A DNA stretch of 44,757 nucleotides from Armatimonadota bacterium (GCA_029781035.1 JAKOXK010000036.1:1-44757); one strand, 5' to 3'; shown: positions 25,134-34,917, counted from the first letter of the stretch. Translations and numbers: made by a program. The notes: generated by a model from the letters alone, not told the origin.

Positions 25134-28100
25134 ATGGATGTGACGAACGTCAAGAGGATCGAAGCCCCCAGAGGGGTGACCGCGGGGGTTGAAGCGTGGG
25201 TAGAGCCCGTTGTCATACCCACCTATCCGGTGATGGCTCCGGACCTCAACCCGATGTTTTTGGAGAAGCGTGTTTATCAGGGGAGCAGCGGCAAAGTTTA
25301 TCCTTTGCCCTTTGTGGACAAGGTGAGTCACGAGAAGATCGATCGCGTCTACGAAGCGGTCCACATAGAGAACGAGTACCTCTATGTGATGATCTTGCCC
25401 GAGCTCGGGGGCCGGATCCACATCGCGGTCGACAAGACCAACGACTACGACTTCATCTACCGGCAAAACGTCATCAAGCCAGCCCTCGTTGGCCTGGCCG
25501 GACCCTGGATATCGGGCGGAATCGAGATCAACTGGCCGCAACACCATCGTCCATCCACCTTCATGCCATGTTCCTACAGCATTGAACGCGATCAAAGAGG
25601 CAGTTGCACCGTATGGTTGAGCGAGCACGAACCGATGAACAGGATGGCGGGATGGCACGGAGTGCGGCTGTCTCCGGGATGTGCGCGACTTGAACTCATC
25701 GGGAGGGTGTACAACCGCACTCCGTTGACTCAGACTTTCCTGTGGTGGGCGAACGTGGCGGTTCGAGTCAACGACCAGTATCAGTCCTTCTTCCCGCCCG
25801 ATGTGAAGTGCGTGGCTGACCACGCAAGACGGGCAGTCACAGACTTTCCCAGGTGCTCAGGAACGTACTATGGTGTCGACTACAGCCCTGGAACAGGCTT
25901 GGACTGGTACAAGAACATTCCGGTGCCGACTTCCTATATGGTCATGCGCTCTGAGTTCGACTTTTTCGGGGGCTATGACCATCGGAAGTCGGCTGGCTTC
26001 GTCCATGTGGCAGACCATCACGTCGCTCCCGGAAAAAAACAGTGGACCTGGGGAAACCACCCGTTTGGTTGGGCTTGGGACCGGAACCTCACCGACGACG
26101 ACGGCCCCTACGTGGAGCTGATGGCCGGCGTCTACACGGACAACCAACCCGACTTTTCATTCCTAATGCCCTACGAAGGCCGCGTGTTCACGCAGTGCTG
26201 GTATCCGATCCAGCAGATCGGTCCCGCGGTTAATGCCTCGCGGTTCGCCGCACTTTCTGTACGAGCCGAGGGACGCAGCCTGAAAGTCGGCGTCAGCCCT
26301 GCCCTCCCTTACCAAAGAGCCAGGGTCAGTGTTGAGTTCCGAGGGGAGCAACGGCGAAGAAGCGCCTCGTTCGCACCAGGAGTGCCGTGGGTCGGAGAGT
26401 TCCGCTTCAAGGAACCCGTGGTCGTCGAAGACCTGTTCGTCTCGGTCACATCCAGCGAGGGTAGCGCTCTCGTGTCGTTCAACGGCCACCAAGGTGAACA
26501 GGATTTCGAGCCCCAGGCGGCCGTGGAACCGCCTCTGCCGAGCGAGATCGAGTCTGCCGAAGAGCTCTACCTGGCAGGACTCCACTTGTCCCAATACCGG
26601 CACGCGACTCGACGCCCGGAGTCTTATTGGCTGGAGGGCCTTCGGCGGGACGCTTTGGACTCCCGCTGCAACACAGCGATGGCCGATCTGTACCTCCGTC
26701 GAGGCGAGTACGAGAAGGCCGAGGTTCATGCTCGCCGAGCGATTGATCGATTGACTCAGCGGAACCCGAATCCGCGGGACGGCGAGCCCTACTATTTGCT
26801 GGGCTACGCACTCGAACGACGGCGCCTGTTCAAGGATGCCCGGGCAGCCTATGAGAAGGCGGCTTGGAACGGAGCCTGGGCAGCGCCCGCCCACTATCGA
26901 ATGGCGTGCTTGGCTGGTCGCGACGGGAACTGGCACCGCGCGGCGGTTCATGCGCAGCGGAGCCTTGACAAGGAGGCTCTGAACTGGAACGCACGGGCCC
27001 TCCTTGCGGCTGCGCGACGCCAAAACGACGCGATGGAAGAGGCCTTCGCTATCGCCACAGCCAAGGCGTCGCTCCATGTTTGTGACCACTGGACCCTGTT
27101 CGAAGTCGCTTGCGCGGCCCCAGAGGACGAAAAGGAGGCGTGGTGGGGACACTTGGCGCACATCCTGCGCCGAGATCCCCAGAACTACCTGGATCTGATC
27201 ATCTGCCTGATAGAGGCTGGCCTTCACCTGGAATTGGCGTTCCTCCTCCATATGAACGTCTTTGCTGGTCAAAGCGATGACCACCCCATGTTGCATTACG
27301 CAAGCGCGTACGTTTCGAGGTTGGCCGGCGTCGAGGAGTCGGCGAATGAAGCTCTCGCTAGGGCCGCATCCGCTCCAGCCGGATGCTGTTTCCCCTCACG
27401 ACTGGAGGAGATTGACTTCCTTGAGTCCGCCATCGAGGCAAATCCCAACGATGCGAAGGCTCCAGCGTATCTGGGCAATCTGCTCTACGACAAGTGTCGC
27501 TATGAAGACGCCATCGCGTGTTGGGAGCGGTCTGTCGCGGTCGATCCTGACTACTCGGTCCCATGGCGTAACTTGGGGATTGCCTACTACAACGTTCGTC
27601 ACGATGCCGAAGCTGCCGTTCGGGCCTATGCGCTCGCCATGGAAGCCAACCCCCATGACAGTAGGCTGCTGTACGAGAGCGACCAACTCGCCAAAAGGTT
27701 AGGGGTGCCCAACGAGGAGCGGCTAGCCCTGTTGTGCAATCGTTCGGATCTGGTCTCCGAGCGAGACGATTTGTCGCTCGAACTGTGTCTCATATTAACG
27801 GCTTCGGGGTCGCCTGAACAGGCGGTGGAACTCATGTCCGGCCGCTACTTTGCGCCATGGGAAGGAGGTGAAGGGGTTGCGCTCGCATCATGGACAAAAG
27901 CACAACTTGCCCTGGGCCGACGTGCGCTCGATGAGGGACGAACAAGCGAGGCCCTCGGCCACTTTGAAGAGGCCGAGTCGCCTCCCCAGAACCTAGGAGA
28001 GGCTCGGCACCTCCTGGCCAATGCGAGTGACGTGTGGTACTGGCTCGGTGAGGCGCACGAAGCCTGTGGTTTCCGCGATGAATCTCTGTACTGGTGGGAG

Positions 28101-28484
28101 CAGGCAGCCCAGTTCAAGGGTGACTTCCAAGACATGGAAGTCCGCTCATACTCGGAAATGACACACTATCAGGCTTTGTCACTGCGTCGTCTGGGTCGGC
28201 TAGGAGAAGCCGAATCACTGCTTGCTGGGCTACACAGGTACGCGATCGAACTGGAATCCAAATCGGCGAATATCGACTACTTCGCGACATCGCTGCCCAG
28301 AATGCTCCTGTTCGAGGACGACATTCAGGCCCGCCAAACGGCGACGGCGCTGGTCATGCAGGTGCAAGCGCTGGCGGGGCTTGGACGACAGGTTGAGGCT
28401 CTCGAATGTCTGACCAGACTGCGCTGCATCGATGCGAACCACGAGATGGTGCCCGAACTGGAGGATCTGCTTCGCTCAAGGTAG
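25134..28484 (+). CDS. DUF5107 protein with TPR repeats
   Basis: A 1116-residue protein without an obvious signal peptide. Residues ~50-390 match DUF5107, a galactose-mutarotase-like beta-sandwich, seen in LPELGGRIHIAVDKTNDYDF, GGIEINWPQHHRP, LWWANVAVRVNDQYQSF and GHHPF-type GNHPFGWAW. From ~510 to the end are TPR-type helical pairs (for example KAEVHARRAIDRL, AYLGNLLYDKCRYEDAIACW, NLGIAYYNVRHDAEAAVRAYALA). DUF5107-TPR proteins occur in glycan-use loci; their activity is unknown, though a sugar-binding or glycoside-processing role fits. It converges on the RACo gene with a 9-nt overlap. Confidence 0.85.
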   Translation: MDVTNVKRIEAPRGVTAGVEAWVEPVVIPTYPVMAPDLNPMFLEKRVYQGSSGKVYPLPFVDKVSHEKIDRVYEAVHIENEYLYVMILPELGGRIHIAVDKTNDYDFIYRQNVIKPALVGLAGPWISGGIEINWPQHHRPSTFMPCSYSIERDQRGSCTVWLSEHEPMNRMAGWHGVRLSPGCARLELIGRVYNRTPLTQTFLWWANVAVRVNDQYQSFFPPDVKCVADHARRAVTDFPRCSGTYYGVDYSPGTGLDWYKNIPVPTSYMVMRSEFDFFGGYDHRKSAGFVHVADHHVAPGKKQWTWGNHPFGWAWDRNLTDDDGPYVELMAGVYTDNQPDFSFLMPYEGRVFTQCWYPIQQIGPAVNASRFAALSVRAEGRSLKVGVSPALPYQRARVSVEFRGEQRRRSASFAPGVPWVGEFRFKEPVVVEDLFVSVTSSEGSALVSFNGHQGEQDFEPQAAVEPPLPSEIESAEELYLAGLHLSQYRHATRRPESYWLEGLRRDALDSRCNTAMADLYLRRGEYEKAEVHARRAIDRLTQRNPNPRDGEPYYLLGYALERRRLFKDARAAYEKAAWNGAWAAPAHYRMACLAGRDGNWHRAAVHAQRSLDKEALNWNARALLAAARRQNDAMEEAFAIATAKASLHVCDHWTLFEVACAAPEDEKEAWWGHLAHILRRDPQNYLDLIICLIEAGLHLELAFLLHMNVFAGQSDDHPMLHYASAYVSRLAGVEESANEALARAASAPAGCCFPSRLEEIDFLESAIEANPNDAKAPAYLGNLLYDKCRYEDAIACWERSVAVDPDYSVPWRNLGIAYYNVRHDAEAAVRAYALAMEANPHDSRLLYESDQLAKRLGVPNEERLALLCNRSDLVSERDDLSLELCLILTASGSPEQAVELMSGRYFAPWEGGEGVALASWTKAQLALGRRALDEGRTSEALGHFEEAESPPQNLGEARHLLANASDVWYWLGEAHEACGFRDESLYWWEQAAQFKGDFQDMEVRSYSEMTHYQALSLRRLGRLGEAESLLAGLHRYAIELESKSANIDYFATSLPRMLLFEDDIQARQTATALVMQVQALAGLGRQVEALECLTRLRCIDANHEMVPELEDLLRSR

Positions 28485-30086
28485 CGTCAGTTGATCGATG
28501 TAAGTGTCCTCGAAACCCGGCTCTCGGTTGAGTTCGATGGTTTCGACGGATCGAGCAACACGTTCGTACTCCTCGAGGAGACCACGGTCCATGAGGGCCA
28601 CGGTAGCGCCCCCCAAGGACGTGTTGCCGACGAGTTGAACTTGGCCGGGCTGAAACCCAGGGAGCAGCCCACAAGCGATGGCGTTTGCGAGGTTCAGGTG
28701 CATCCCAAATCCCCCCGCAAGGTAAAGGGTCTTGATGTCGCGCGGCTCAAGGCCTTGGCGTGACAAGAGGCAAAGGATGCCAGCCGCAATTGCCGCTTTG
28801 GCTTGGAGCAACTTGCTAAGGTCAAGTTCGCTGACAGTGATCGCGCGTTTGCCTTGACCGTGGGCGATCAAAAGCGACCGTCCGCCAGACGAATCAACTA
28901 ACTGGTTGGTGAAAGTAGGCGAATCGATGATCCTGCCTGCGTTGGTGAGAACGCCGGCTCTTCTGCCTTCGGACAGCAGGTCGATGTAGGCCGAGCCGCA
29001 GATGCCGACCGGCTTGGCCCCTTTGGCCCCGATCTGTTGGTAGGCGACTTCGGGTTGTGTCGGATCGAACGAAATATGATCGATCGCGCCTTCTCCCGCC
29101 CGGATGCCGCAACTCAAGCCTGAACCTTCGAAGGCCGGTCCAGCGGCGGTCGCACATCCGAGGACGCTCCCATCGTGGGCCAAGAGGATTTCGCCGTTTG
29201 TCCCGACGTCGACCAGGAGGCAAGGTCCCTCGTCATAGGCGGCTCCTGATGCGACAAGTCCTGCCGTCAGGTCTGCACCGACATACGAGGAAATGCACGG
29301 TACGAAATGAACCACGGTTTCGGGAAGCTGGAGCCCCAGGCCTGTTCCCAACATTGGGCGGTGTGCGAGAAACTTCGCCGTGAACGGTGCGAAGCCCAGG
29401 GAAGACGGATCCTCCCCCACCAGAAGGTGAAGCATGGTCGTGTTGCCGGCAACGACGATGCACGCAGGGCCTGTAGATCCCGGCAGTTGATCCATGACCG
29501 CGGCGATGAGCGGCGCCAAAGTCTCCACAGCAATGGCACGTTGCAGCCTCGACACCATGTCCGGATCGGTCGAGCAGAGGTTGATCCGGGTCAAGACGTC
29601 GTCACCAAGTTGGGTCTGAGCATTGAAGGACGACGCCGTCGCGACGGTCTCGCCCTTGTCGAGCGCGACAGCCTGCACGACGACGGTCGTGGTTCCAATG
29701 TCTATCGCAAGACCGATGCCGTCGCGAACCAGCGGATCGTCCGCGTAGGGAACGTTGATCCTGTAGCTTTCTAGAACCTGAGGCGAATACGAGAGTCGCG
29801 AACGCTGAGGAATGCGGATCCTGGCGACAGAGCCGGACAGACGGTGCTGACAAGCCCGAACCTCCAGTGGTTCGCCGTCTGCTTGCACGTCGTCGCCGCC
29901 AGAAGTTGGCGTCAACCTACCTGAAAGTAACTCCACGGTGCACCCGGCGCACATGTCCTTCTCTCCGCAACGGGTGTTCAGCGGCCGGTTGTGATGCCGG
30001 AGCACGGACGCCAAGGTCTGCCCAGACTCATGGTCGGGCAAGACAAGCGTGATCGTCTCGTCACCGATCTCAAGCTCAATCCTCAT
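28476..30086 (-). CDS. RACo-type reductive activator of corrinoid protein
   Basis: A 536-residue ATP-dependent reductive activase. The N-terminal domain binds a [2Fe-2S] cluster via Cys40, Cys46, Cys49 and Cys79 (NTRCGEKDMCAGC, then RACQ). A short linker leads to an ASKHA (actin-like) ATPase domain with GLAIDIGTTTVVVQ, LLVDVGTNGEILL and YLAGGFGMHLNLANA. It should reduce inactive Co(II) cobalamin of the partner corrinoid protein back to Co(I) using ATP, as RACo (DUF4445) proteins do. Its start overlaps the DUF1638 gene by 11 nt (30076-30086), suggesting coupled translation. It has no signal and acts in the cytoplasm. Confidence 0.9.
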   Translation of the reverse strand: MRIELEIGDETITLVLPDHESGQTLASVLRHHNRPLNTRCGEKDMCAGCTVELLSGRLTPTSGGDDVQADGEPLEVRACQHRLSGSVARIRIPQRSRLSYSPQVLESYRINVPYADDPLVRDGIGLAIDIGTTTVVVQAVALDKGETVATASSFNAQTQLGDDVLTRINLCSTDPDMVSRLQRAIAVETLAPLIAAVMDQLPGSTGPACIVVAGNTTMLHLLVGEDPSSLGFAPFTAKFLAHRPMLGTGLGLQLPETVVHFVPCISSYVGADLTAGLVASGAAYDEGPCLLVDVGTNGEILLAHDGSVLGCATAAGPAFEGSGLSCGIRAGEGAIDHISFDPTQPEVAYQQIGAKGAKPVGICGSAYIDLLSEGRRAGVLTNAGRIIDSPTFTNQLVDSSGGRSLLIAHGQGKRAITVSELDLSKLLQAKAAIAAGILCLLSRQGLEPRDIKTLYLAGGFGMHLNLANAIACGLLPGFQPGQVQLVGNTSLGGATVALMDRGLLEEYERVARSVETIELNREPGFEDTYIDQLTLP

Positions 30087-30810
30087 CGGCGGGCACCGCT
30101 TCGATGATGCGATCGTCGGCCGTCAGGCGAATCGTCTCTCCGGGCTCCAACACGAGGAACCGCTCGCTGTCCCACTCGCCTGCGAGCAAGTCGTGGACGA
30201 GGCTCGACTCTCCGTGCAACCGGTCGAACTTCCAGCCGAGGTATCGGGCACATTCCTTGGTGAAGCTGACATCGCTCACAGAGTCCGTGACACCGAGGTC
30301 AACATAGGTGGCACGATCGTAGGTAGAGAACCAACTCTGCTCCGTCTCCATGAGAAACTGGGCGTTGTCTTCACCGTATTGCTCTGTATACTGGCGAAGA
30401 AGGGTTGTGTAGCGGCGCTCGCCTGGTGGATCGTGGTGCCGGTTCCAACCTGGAGAGTACCAATACGTGCCTGGGTGCTCTGCGACGTAGGCGGCGTAGC
30501 GCTCTTTACTGCCCAGAAGAAGGGTGACGCAGTCATGGGCCCTGGCTACCACGAGCCGGGCCGCCGTGGTCTTGACGCCTTCGACACCGCGGCTACAAAG
30601 TCCATAACCGAGCACGACAGTCTCTGGTCGAACTGAAGACTCGACCTGGTCAATGGCATATTGAAGCTCACGTCGGAGTACCGGAGGTTCGTTGTGAAGG
30701 CCCTGAGGGAGCTTGGTCACGCTGACGATATGAGGGAACTGGCGGGCGAAGTGCTCGATCTCGGACTCGAGCACGGCGCACGTTATGACCGCGGTCATTG
30801 AAGTCGTCAT
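30076..30810 (-). CDS. DUF1638 protein, corrinoid-locus partner
   Basis: A 244-residue protein with the DUF1638 hallmarks: ITCAVLESEIE at the start, LPQGLHNEP, LGYGLCSRGVEGV, ARAHDCVTLLLGSKERY and PGTYWYSPGWNRHHDP. DUF1638 genes are repeatedly found beside corrinoid methyltransferase and RACo/RamA genes in methanogens and methylotrophic bacteria, but their biochemical role is unknown; the conserved Cys and His (GYGLCS, AHDC) hint at metal or cofactor binding. ATG 30810 is chosen (30798 is also possible); the frame is open to 31254, but that would lie antisense to the corrinoid gene. Its start lies across a 99-nt divergent gap from the corrinoid gene. Confidence 0.85.
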   Translation of the reverse strand: MTTSMTAVITCAVLESEIEHFARQFPHIVSVTKLPQGLHNEPPVLRRELQYAIDQVESSVRPETVVLGYGLCSRGVEGVKTTAARLVVARAHDCVTLLLGSKERYAAYVAEHPGTYWYSPGWNRHHDPPGERRYTTLLRQYTEQYGEDNAQFLMETEQSWFSTYDRATYVDLGVTDSVSDVSFTKECARYLGWKFDRLHGESSLVHDLLAGEWDSERFLVLEPGETIRLTADDRIIEAVPADED

Positions 30811-30909
30811 CGGCCAGAGCCATCTTATTCTAACCAGCGTCTTGGCCACAGGATCGTTCGCCCAAGTGATTCGGAGAACGTCAGGGCTCAGGGCGCTGAG
30901 GAGGCCGTG
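30811..30909. promoter_or_regulatory. Divergent promoter region of corrinoid locus
   Basis: This 99-nt gap must drive the DUF1638-RACo arm (minus) and the corrinoid-UroD operon (plus). I see no convincing -10/-35 box or operator. A strong ribosome binding site, AGGAGG at 30899-30904, precedes the corrinoid start codon. Confidence 0.4.
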
Positions 30910-31536
30910 GTGAACCCGCTTGAATCCCTCACTGATGCTGTCGTTCGGGGTGACCGAAGAGAAGCCGTCCGCTTGACGAGCGAGCAGATAGACGGAGGCT
31001 CGCCACCCAAAGAGATCCTGGCTGCATTGGTCGCTGGAATGGACACCGTTGGCGACCGCTTTCAACGCAACGAGGCATTTGTCCCAGAGATGCTCATTGC
31101 AGCGAGGGCCATGACAGAGAGCATGGCTGTCCTGGAGCCGCTGCTTGCTGCACAAGGAATCCGTCCTGAGCACACTGCGGTCATTGGCACGGTGCAAGGC
31201 GACCTGCATGACATCGGGAAGAACCTCGTCGCAATGATGTGGAGGGGCGCCCACTTCAACGTTGTGGACTTAGGCACCAACGTTGCGGCTGAGGACTTCG
31301 TGAACGCGGCCAAGGACCACGGAGCCGACATCATTGGACTATCAGCCCTGCTGACGACGACGATGCCGGCCATGCGACAGACGGTTCAGTCCATTAGAGA
31401 GGCGGGCCTCCACGCAAAAGTCATCGTTGGTGGGGCACCGATCACGGCAGAGTTCGCCGACTCGATCGGTGCGGACGCGTTTGCCCCTGATGCCGCCACT
31501 GGGGTGGACATCGCTCGAAAGCTCGTATCGGCCTGA
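30910..31536 (+). CDS. Corrinoid protein, MtbC/MttC-type
   Basis: A ~208-residue methyl carrier. The N-terminal four-helix cap domain (residues ~1-85, with RFQRNEAFVPEMLIAARAM) precedes a Rossmann B12-binding domain with DLHDIGKNLV, whose His (about residue 100) is the lower axial Co ligand in the DxHxxG motif, then IGLSALLTTTM (the SxL motif) and VIVGGAPIT (the GG motif). It should carry the methyl group as methyl-Co(III) between the UroD-like methyltransferases and the acceptor enzyme. AGGAGG lies 5 nt before GTG 30910 (GTG 30907 is too close). The first UroD-like gene starts 2 nt after its stop. Confidence 0.92.
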   Translation: MNPLESLTDAVVRGDRREAVRLTSEQIDGGSPPKEILAALVAGMDTVGDRFQRNEAFVPEMLIAARAMTESMAVLEPLLAAQGIRPEHTAVIGTVQGDLHDIGKNLVAMMWRGAHFNVVDLGTNVAAEDFVNAAKDHGADIIGLSALLTTTMPAMRQTVQSIREAGLHAKVIVGGAPITAEFADSIGADAFAPDAATGVDIARKLVSA

Positions 31537-31538
31537 CC

Positions 31539-32621
31539 ATGAGATGCACGCGCATGACCGGCAAAGAGCGCGTGGACCGGATGTTCCGACGTGAGGAGCA
31601 GGACAGTGTTCCGCGATGCGACACTTGGTGGGACGAAACGGTCCTCCGGTGGCGGACTGAGGGCTTTGCCGGAGACTTGCCTCTCTTTGTCGGCAACGAC
31701 TTCCACCCGTTGTCGTGGAGCGATCCCCGTCCCTTTGTGGGCCGCCAAGAGACAGTCGCTGAAGACGGGGCCACGCGCACCTACTTGGACGAATGGGGGA
31801 ACACGGTTCGGTACTGGAAGTGCCGTTCGGGGACGCCGGAGCACGTCGCCTTTGGTTGCCGGACTCGCGAAGACTGGGAGACGACGTACAAACCAAAGCT
31901 GCTTGAAAGCTGGCCATTCGTCAAGCCCGCCGCCTCGTTTGAGGACTTCGCAGTGGGCAGAAGGAACGGCCGCTGGACGTACTTGTGTGGACTTGAGACT
32001 TTTGAAATGACCCGACGCCAGGTCGGAGACGAGACGTTTTTGATGGCTTTGATCGAGGATCCAGAGTGGGCGGTTGACATGTCCCAAACGATGAGCGATT
32101 TGGTCCTTCGAGACTTTGAACTCCTGTTGGAGACAGGCATGGAGCCTGACGGCGTGTGGATCTATGGCGACATGGCGTACCGCGGTGGTCCGATGTGCTC
32201 TCCGTCGATGTATCGTGAACTGGTCTGGCCCGACCATCATCGGATGGCACAGTGGGCCCACGACCATGGGCTGCCATTCATTTTTCACACCGACGGGAAT
32301 GTGAACAGCCTCGTTCCCGACTACATCGCTGCCGGGTTCGACTGCCTCCAGCCTCTCGAGGCCAAGGCTGGCATGGACGTCCGTCTTCTAGCTCCTGCCG
32401 TTGGAGACCGGCTGGCCCTGTTCGGCAACATCGACGTGATGACGATGGCCACCAACGACAGGGACTTGATCGAGGAGGAAGTCGTTTCCAAGCTTCGTGC
32501 CGGCATGAAAGGAGCCGGCTACGTTTATCACTCTGACCACTCGGTGCCACCGTCAGTCACTTGGGATACGTACAAGTTCATCCTTGACCTTGTGGACTGT
32601 CATGGGAACTACGGGACATGA
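31539..32621 (+). CDS. UroD-superfamily methyltransferase-like protein 1
   Basis: A 360-residue uroporphyrinogen-decarboxylase-fold protein, here taken as a corrinoid-dependent methyltransferase component rather than a haem enzyme. The active-site barrel has FHTDGNV (His250, Asp252), VWIYGDMAYRGGPMCSPSMYREL and LFGNIDV, with HSDHSVPPSVTWDTY near the end. The HxDG motif differs from the HxC zinc motif of MtaA/MtbA. Its position directly after the corrinoid gene (2 nt) suggests it donates methyl groups to that protein. The substrate is unknown. The stop overlaps the next start as ATGA. Confidence 0.85.
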   Translation: MRCTRMTGKERVDRMFRREEQDSVPRCDTWWDETVLRWRTEGFAGDLPLFVGNDFHPLSWSDPRPFVGRQETVAEDGATRTYLDEWGNTVRYWKCRSGTPEHVAFGCRTREDWETTYKPKLLESWPFVKPAASFEDFAVGRRNGRWTYLCGLETFEMTRRQVGDETFLMALIEDPEWAVDMSQTMSDLVLRDFELLLETGMEPDGVWIYGDMAYRGGPMCSPSMYRELVWPDHHRMAQWAHDHGLPFIFHTDGNVNSLVPDYIAAGFDCLQPLEAKAGMDVRLLAPAVGDRLALFGNIDVMTMATNDRDLIEEEVVSKLRAGMKGAGYVYHSDHSVPPSVTWDTYKFILDLVDCHGNYGT

Positions 32622-33766
32622 CCGACCGCGAACGATTCCTGGCGACGATGCACTTCCAACCCCGTGACCGGGCTCCCATCTGCGACTTTGGGTTCTGGTC
32701 AGAGACCGTCGAACTCTGGAAGTCCGACGGCCTTCCGGAGCACCTCGACGAAAACACAGCCACAGACTTCTTCGGTATGGACAGGTTCGAGGGCTGGGTC
32801 GGAGTCGTAGACGGTCTGGATCCCGCATTTGAAAGTGTTGTGATCGAAGACCGGGGACAGACGGAGGTCGTCCAGGGAAGTGACGGTGTACGCGTGCTGC
32901 GGCACAAGTTCATGGGATCGATTCCCCAGCATGTCGGCCACTTGCTGACTGACCGCGAGTCCTGGAACAAGCACTACAAGCCACGCTTAACTCCCGAGTC
33001 GCCGGGACGCTTTCCCGGAGCCTGGGAGCAGCGCGTGAAGCGTTGGAGAAACCCTCAGCGCCCGAACGTGCTGACTCTTCCTGGAGGCAGTCTTTACGGA
33101 TGGATCCGCAATTGGATGGGCGTCGAGGCCGTCTCCCTGGCCGTCTACGACGACCCCGCCTGGTTTGAGGAGATGGTCGAGACCATCACCGATCTGGTTT
33201 GTGCTCTCATTGACAAGGCTTGCTCGTTCGGTGTCCAGTTCGACACCTGCGGAATGTGGGAGGACATGTGTTACTCAGGCGGTCCTCTCTTGGGCCTCGA
33301 ACATTTCAAGAAGTATCTGCTGCCTCGATACCGCAGGATCACAGACCGGCTGCGAAACCACGGCATCGACATTGTCTGGCTCGACTGTGACGGGAACATC
33401 GAACGGCTCGTGCCGCTGTGGCTGGATGCAGGGGTGAACTGCATCTTTCCGATCGAAGTAGGGACTTGGGGCGCTGATCCGGTCGCCTATCGGCGTGAGT
33501 TCGGGCGTGACCTGCTGATGCTGGGTGGATTCGACAAGCACGTCCTAGCCAGGGGTAAGCAAGAGATAGAACAGGAGGTTGACCGACTGACCCCTGTGGT
33601 TGAAGAGGGCGGATACGTCCCGTTCTGCGACCATCGGATTCCACCGGATGTCCCCTTGGCCAACTACATGGAGTACCTCTGCTTGGCAAGAGAGAGGTGG
33701 GGAAGGGGCGTTGATCTCAAGCCCATGGGGAAGCTCTGGCACGCCATGGCTGGAGCGGCTCCTTGA
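32618..33766 (+). CDS. UroD-superfamily methyltransferase-like protein 2
   Basis: A 382-residue relative of protein 1. It contains FGVQFDTCGMWEDMCYSGGPL (about residues 204-224) and VWLDCDGNIERLVPLW, in which the usual His is replaced by Asp256 (DCDG). It ends with an FCDHRIPPDVPLANYMEYL helix. The altered metal-site motif suggests a different substrate or a non-zinc site. Start ATGA overlaps the previous stop, and its own stop overlaps a TTG start downstream. No N-terminal signal. Confidence 0.85.
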   Translation: MTDRERFLATMHFQPRDRAPICDFGFWSETVELWKSDGLPEHLDENTATDFFGMDRFEGWVGVVDGLDPAFESVVIEDRGQTEVVQGSDGVRVLRHKFMGSIPQHVGHLLTDRESWNKHYKPRLTPESPGRFPGAWEQRVKRWRNPQRPNVLTLPGGSLYGWIRNWMGVEAVSLAVYDDPAWFEEMVETITDLVCALIDKACSFGVQFDTCGMWEDMCYSGGPLLGLEHFKKYLLPRYRRITDRLRNHGIDIVWLDCDGNIERLVPLWLDAGVNCIFPIEVGTWGADPVAYRREFGRDLLMLGGFDKHVLARGKQEIEQEVDRLTPVVEEGGYVPFCDHRIPPDVPLANYMEYLCLARERWGRGVDLKPMGKLWHAMAGAAP

Positions 33767-34917
33767 GGATCGACTTCGAGGCTCATAACGACGAAGTACG
33801 GGCGGTGTGGGCTGCGTACCGAGCGAACAAGCCGATCCGTGTTCCCATGATCCTGGGTGTCAATCCTCGGTACACGATGTTCAACCATCCGGCGAACCCT
33901 CGTGGGACAACCTATGAGCAAGTGTGGTTTGACCCTCAGGTCATGCTGGAGCGCCACCTCGAGCATCTCGAATGGTGTGCCTTCAACCTGCCCCAGGACG
34001 CCGAAATGGGACTCCCCGAAGAGTGGAATGTCAGCGTGGATTTCCAGAACGTATACGAGGCGGCGTCACTCGGTTGCCCGATCGAATACTGCGAAGGACA
34101 GGTTCCCGACACCCGTCCGCTGCTGGGGCCGGACGATCCCCCCACTCTGCCAAAGGTGCCCGATCCGTTCACGAATCCGTTTTGGGCGAAAGTCTGGTCG
34201 TTTTATGACCATATGGTCAAGGTTTGCTCAGAAGGGTTTGAGTGGCGCGGGCGGCCCGTACGCATTGGCGGTCTCAGTGGCCTGGGGACGGACGGCCCCA
34301 TGACCGGCGCCTGCAATTACCGCGGAACCATGCAGTTCTGCGCAGACTTGATCGATGAGCCGAGATATGCCGACGAACTCCTGGCCCTCTTGACGGAAGC
34401 CATCGTCGTGCGCATACGCGCCTTCCGGGCCAGGCTTGGTCTGCCAGCCACTGAGCAAGGCTTTGGCTATGCAGACGACTCCGTCGCGTTGCTCTCGACC
34501 GAGATGGTGCTTGAGCGGATCGTGCCTCATCACCGACGGCTTGTCGAGTCCTTTTCGACCGGTGGCCCGAACAGCATCCATCTTTGCGGCAATGCGACCC
34601 GTCACTTCCCAATGCTCAAGGCAGAACTCAACATCAAGAGCTTTGACACTGGATTCCCGGTCAACTTCGGTGAGTTACGGAGAACGTTGGGTGACGACGT
34701 CGAATTGATCGGAGGCCCGTCAGTCCCGTTCTTGACGTCGGCCCCGCCAGAGGAAGTGGTCCTTGAGACCAAGCGTGTCCTGGAAAGCGGGGTGAAAAAG
34801 GGCGGTCGGTTTATCCTGCGCGAAGGCAACAACCTTGCCCCAGAGGTCAGTGTCGCCAACGTTGAAGCGATGTATGAGACGGTACGGGCTCACGGAGCGG
34901 TCTCGGAGGAACCATGA
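33763..34917 (+). CDS. UroD-superfamily methyltransferase-like protein 3 (HLCG type)
   Basis: A 384-residue protein starting at TTG 33763, which overlaps the previous TGA as TTGA, with GGAG 8 nt upstream. Its barrel has GYADDSVALLSTEMVLER and SIHLCGNATRHF (His273, Cys275). This HxC is the zinc-binding pair of MtaA/MtbA, and it is the only one of the five paralogues here that has it. The third ligand, a Cys in the CGLAP-type C-terminal motif of those enzymes, appears as Asn in EGNNLAPEVS. It may be the thiol-acceptor-side enzyme or a substrate-specific methyltransferase; the sequence alone does not decide. Confidence 0.85.
   Translation: MRIDFEAHNDEVRAVWAAYRANKPIRVPMILGVNPRYTMFNHPANPRGTTYEQVWFDPQVMLERHLEHLEWCAFNLPQDAEMGLPEEWNVSVDFQNVYEAASLGCPIEYCEGQVPDTRPLLGPDDPPTLPKVPDPFTNPFWAKVWSFYDHMVKVCSEGFEWRGRPVRIGGLSGLGTDGPMTGACNYRGTMQFCADLIDEPRYADELLALLTEAIVVRIRAFRARLGLPATEQGFGYADDSVALLSTEMVLERIVPHHRRLVESFSTGGPNSIHLCGNATRHFPMLKAELNIKSFDTGFPVNFGELRRTLGDDVELIGGPSVPFLTSAPPEEVVLETKRVLESGVKKGGRFILREGNNLAPEVSVANVEAMYETVRAHGAVSEEP

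Noticed and set aside
26163-27296. Long minus-strand frame (377 codons) opposite the DUF5107-TPR gene
   Set aside because: It is fully antisense to a well-supported gene, has no domain pattern, and is of the kind common in GC-rich DNA.
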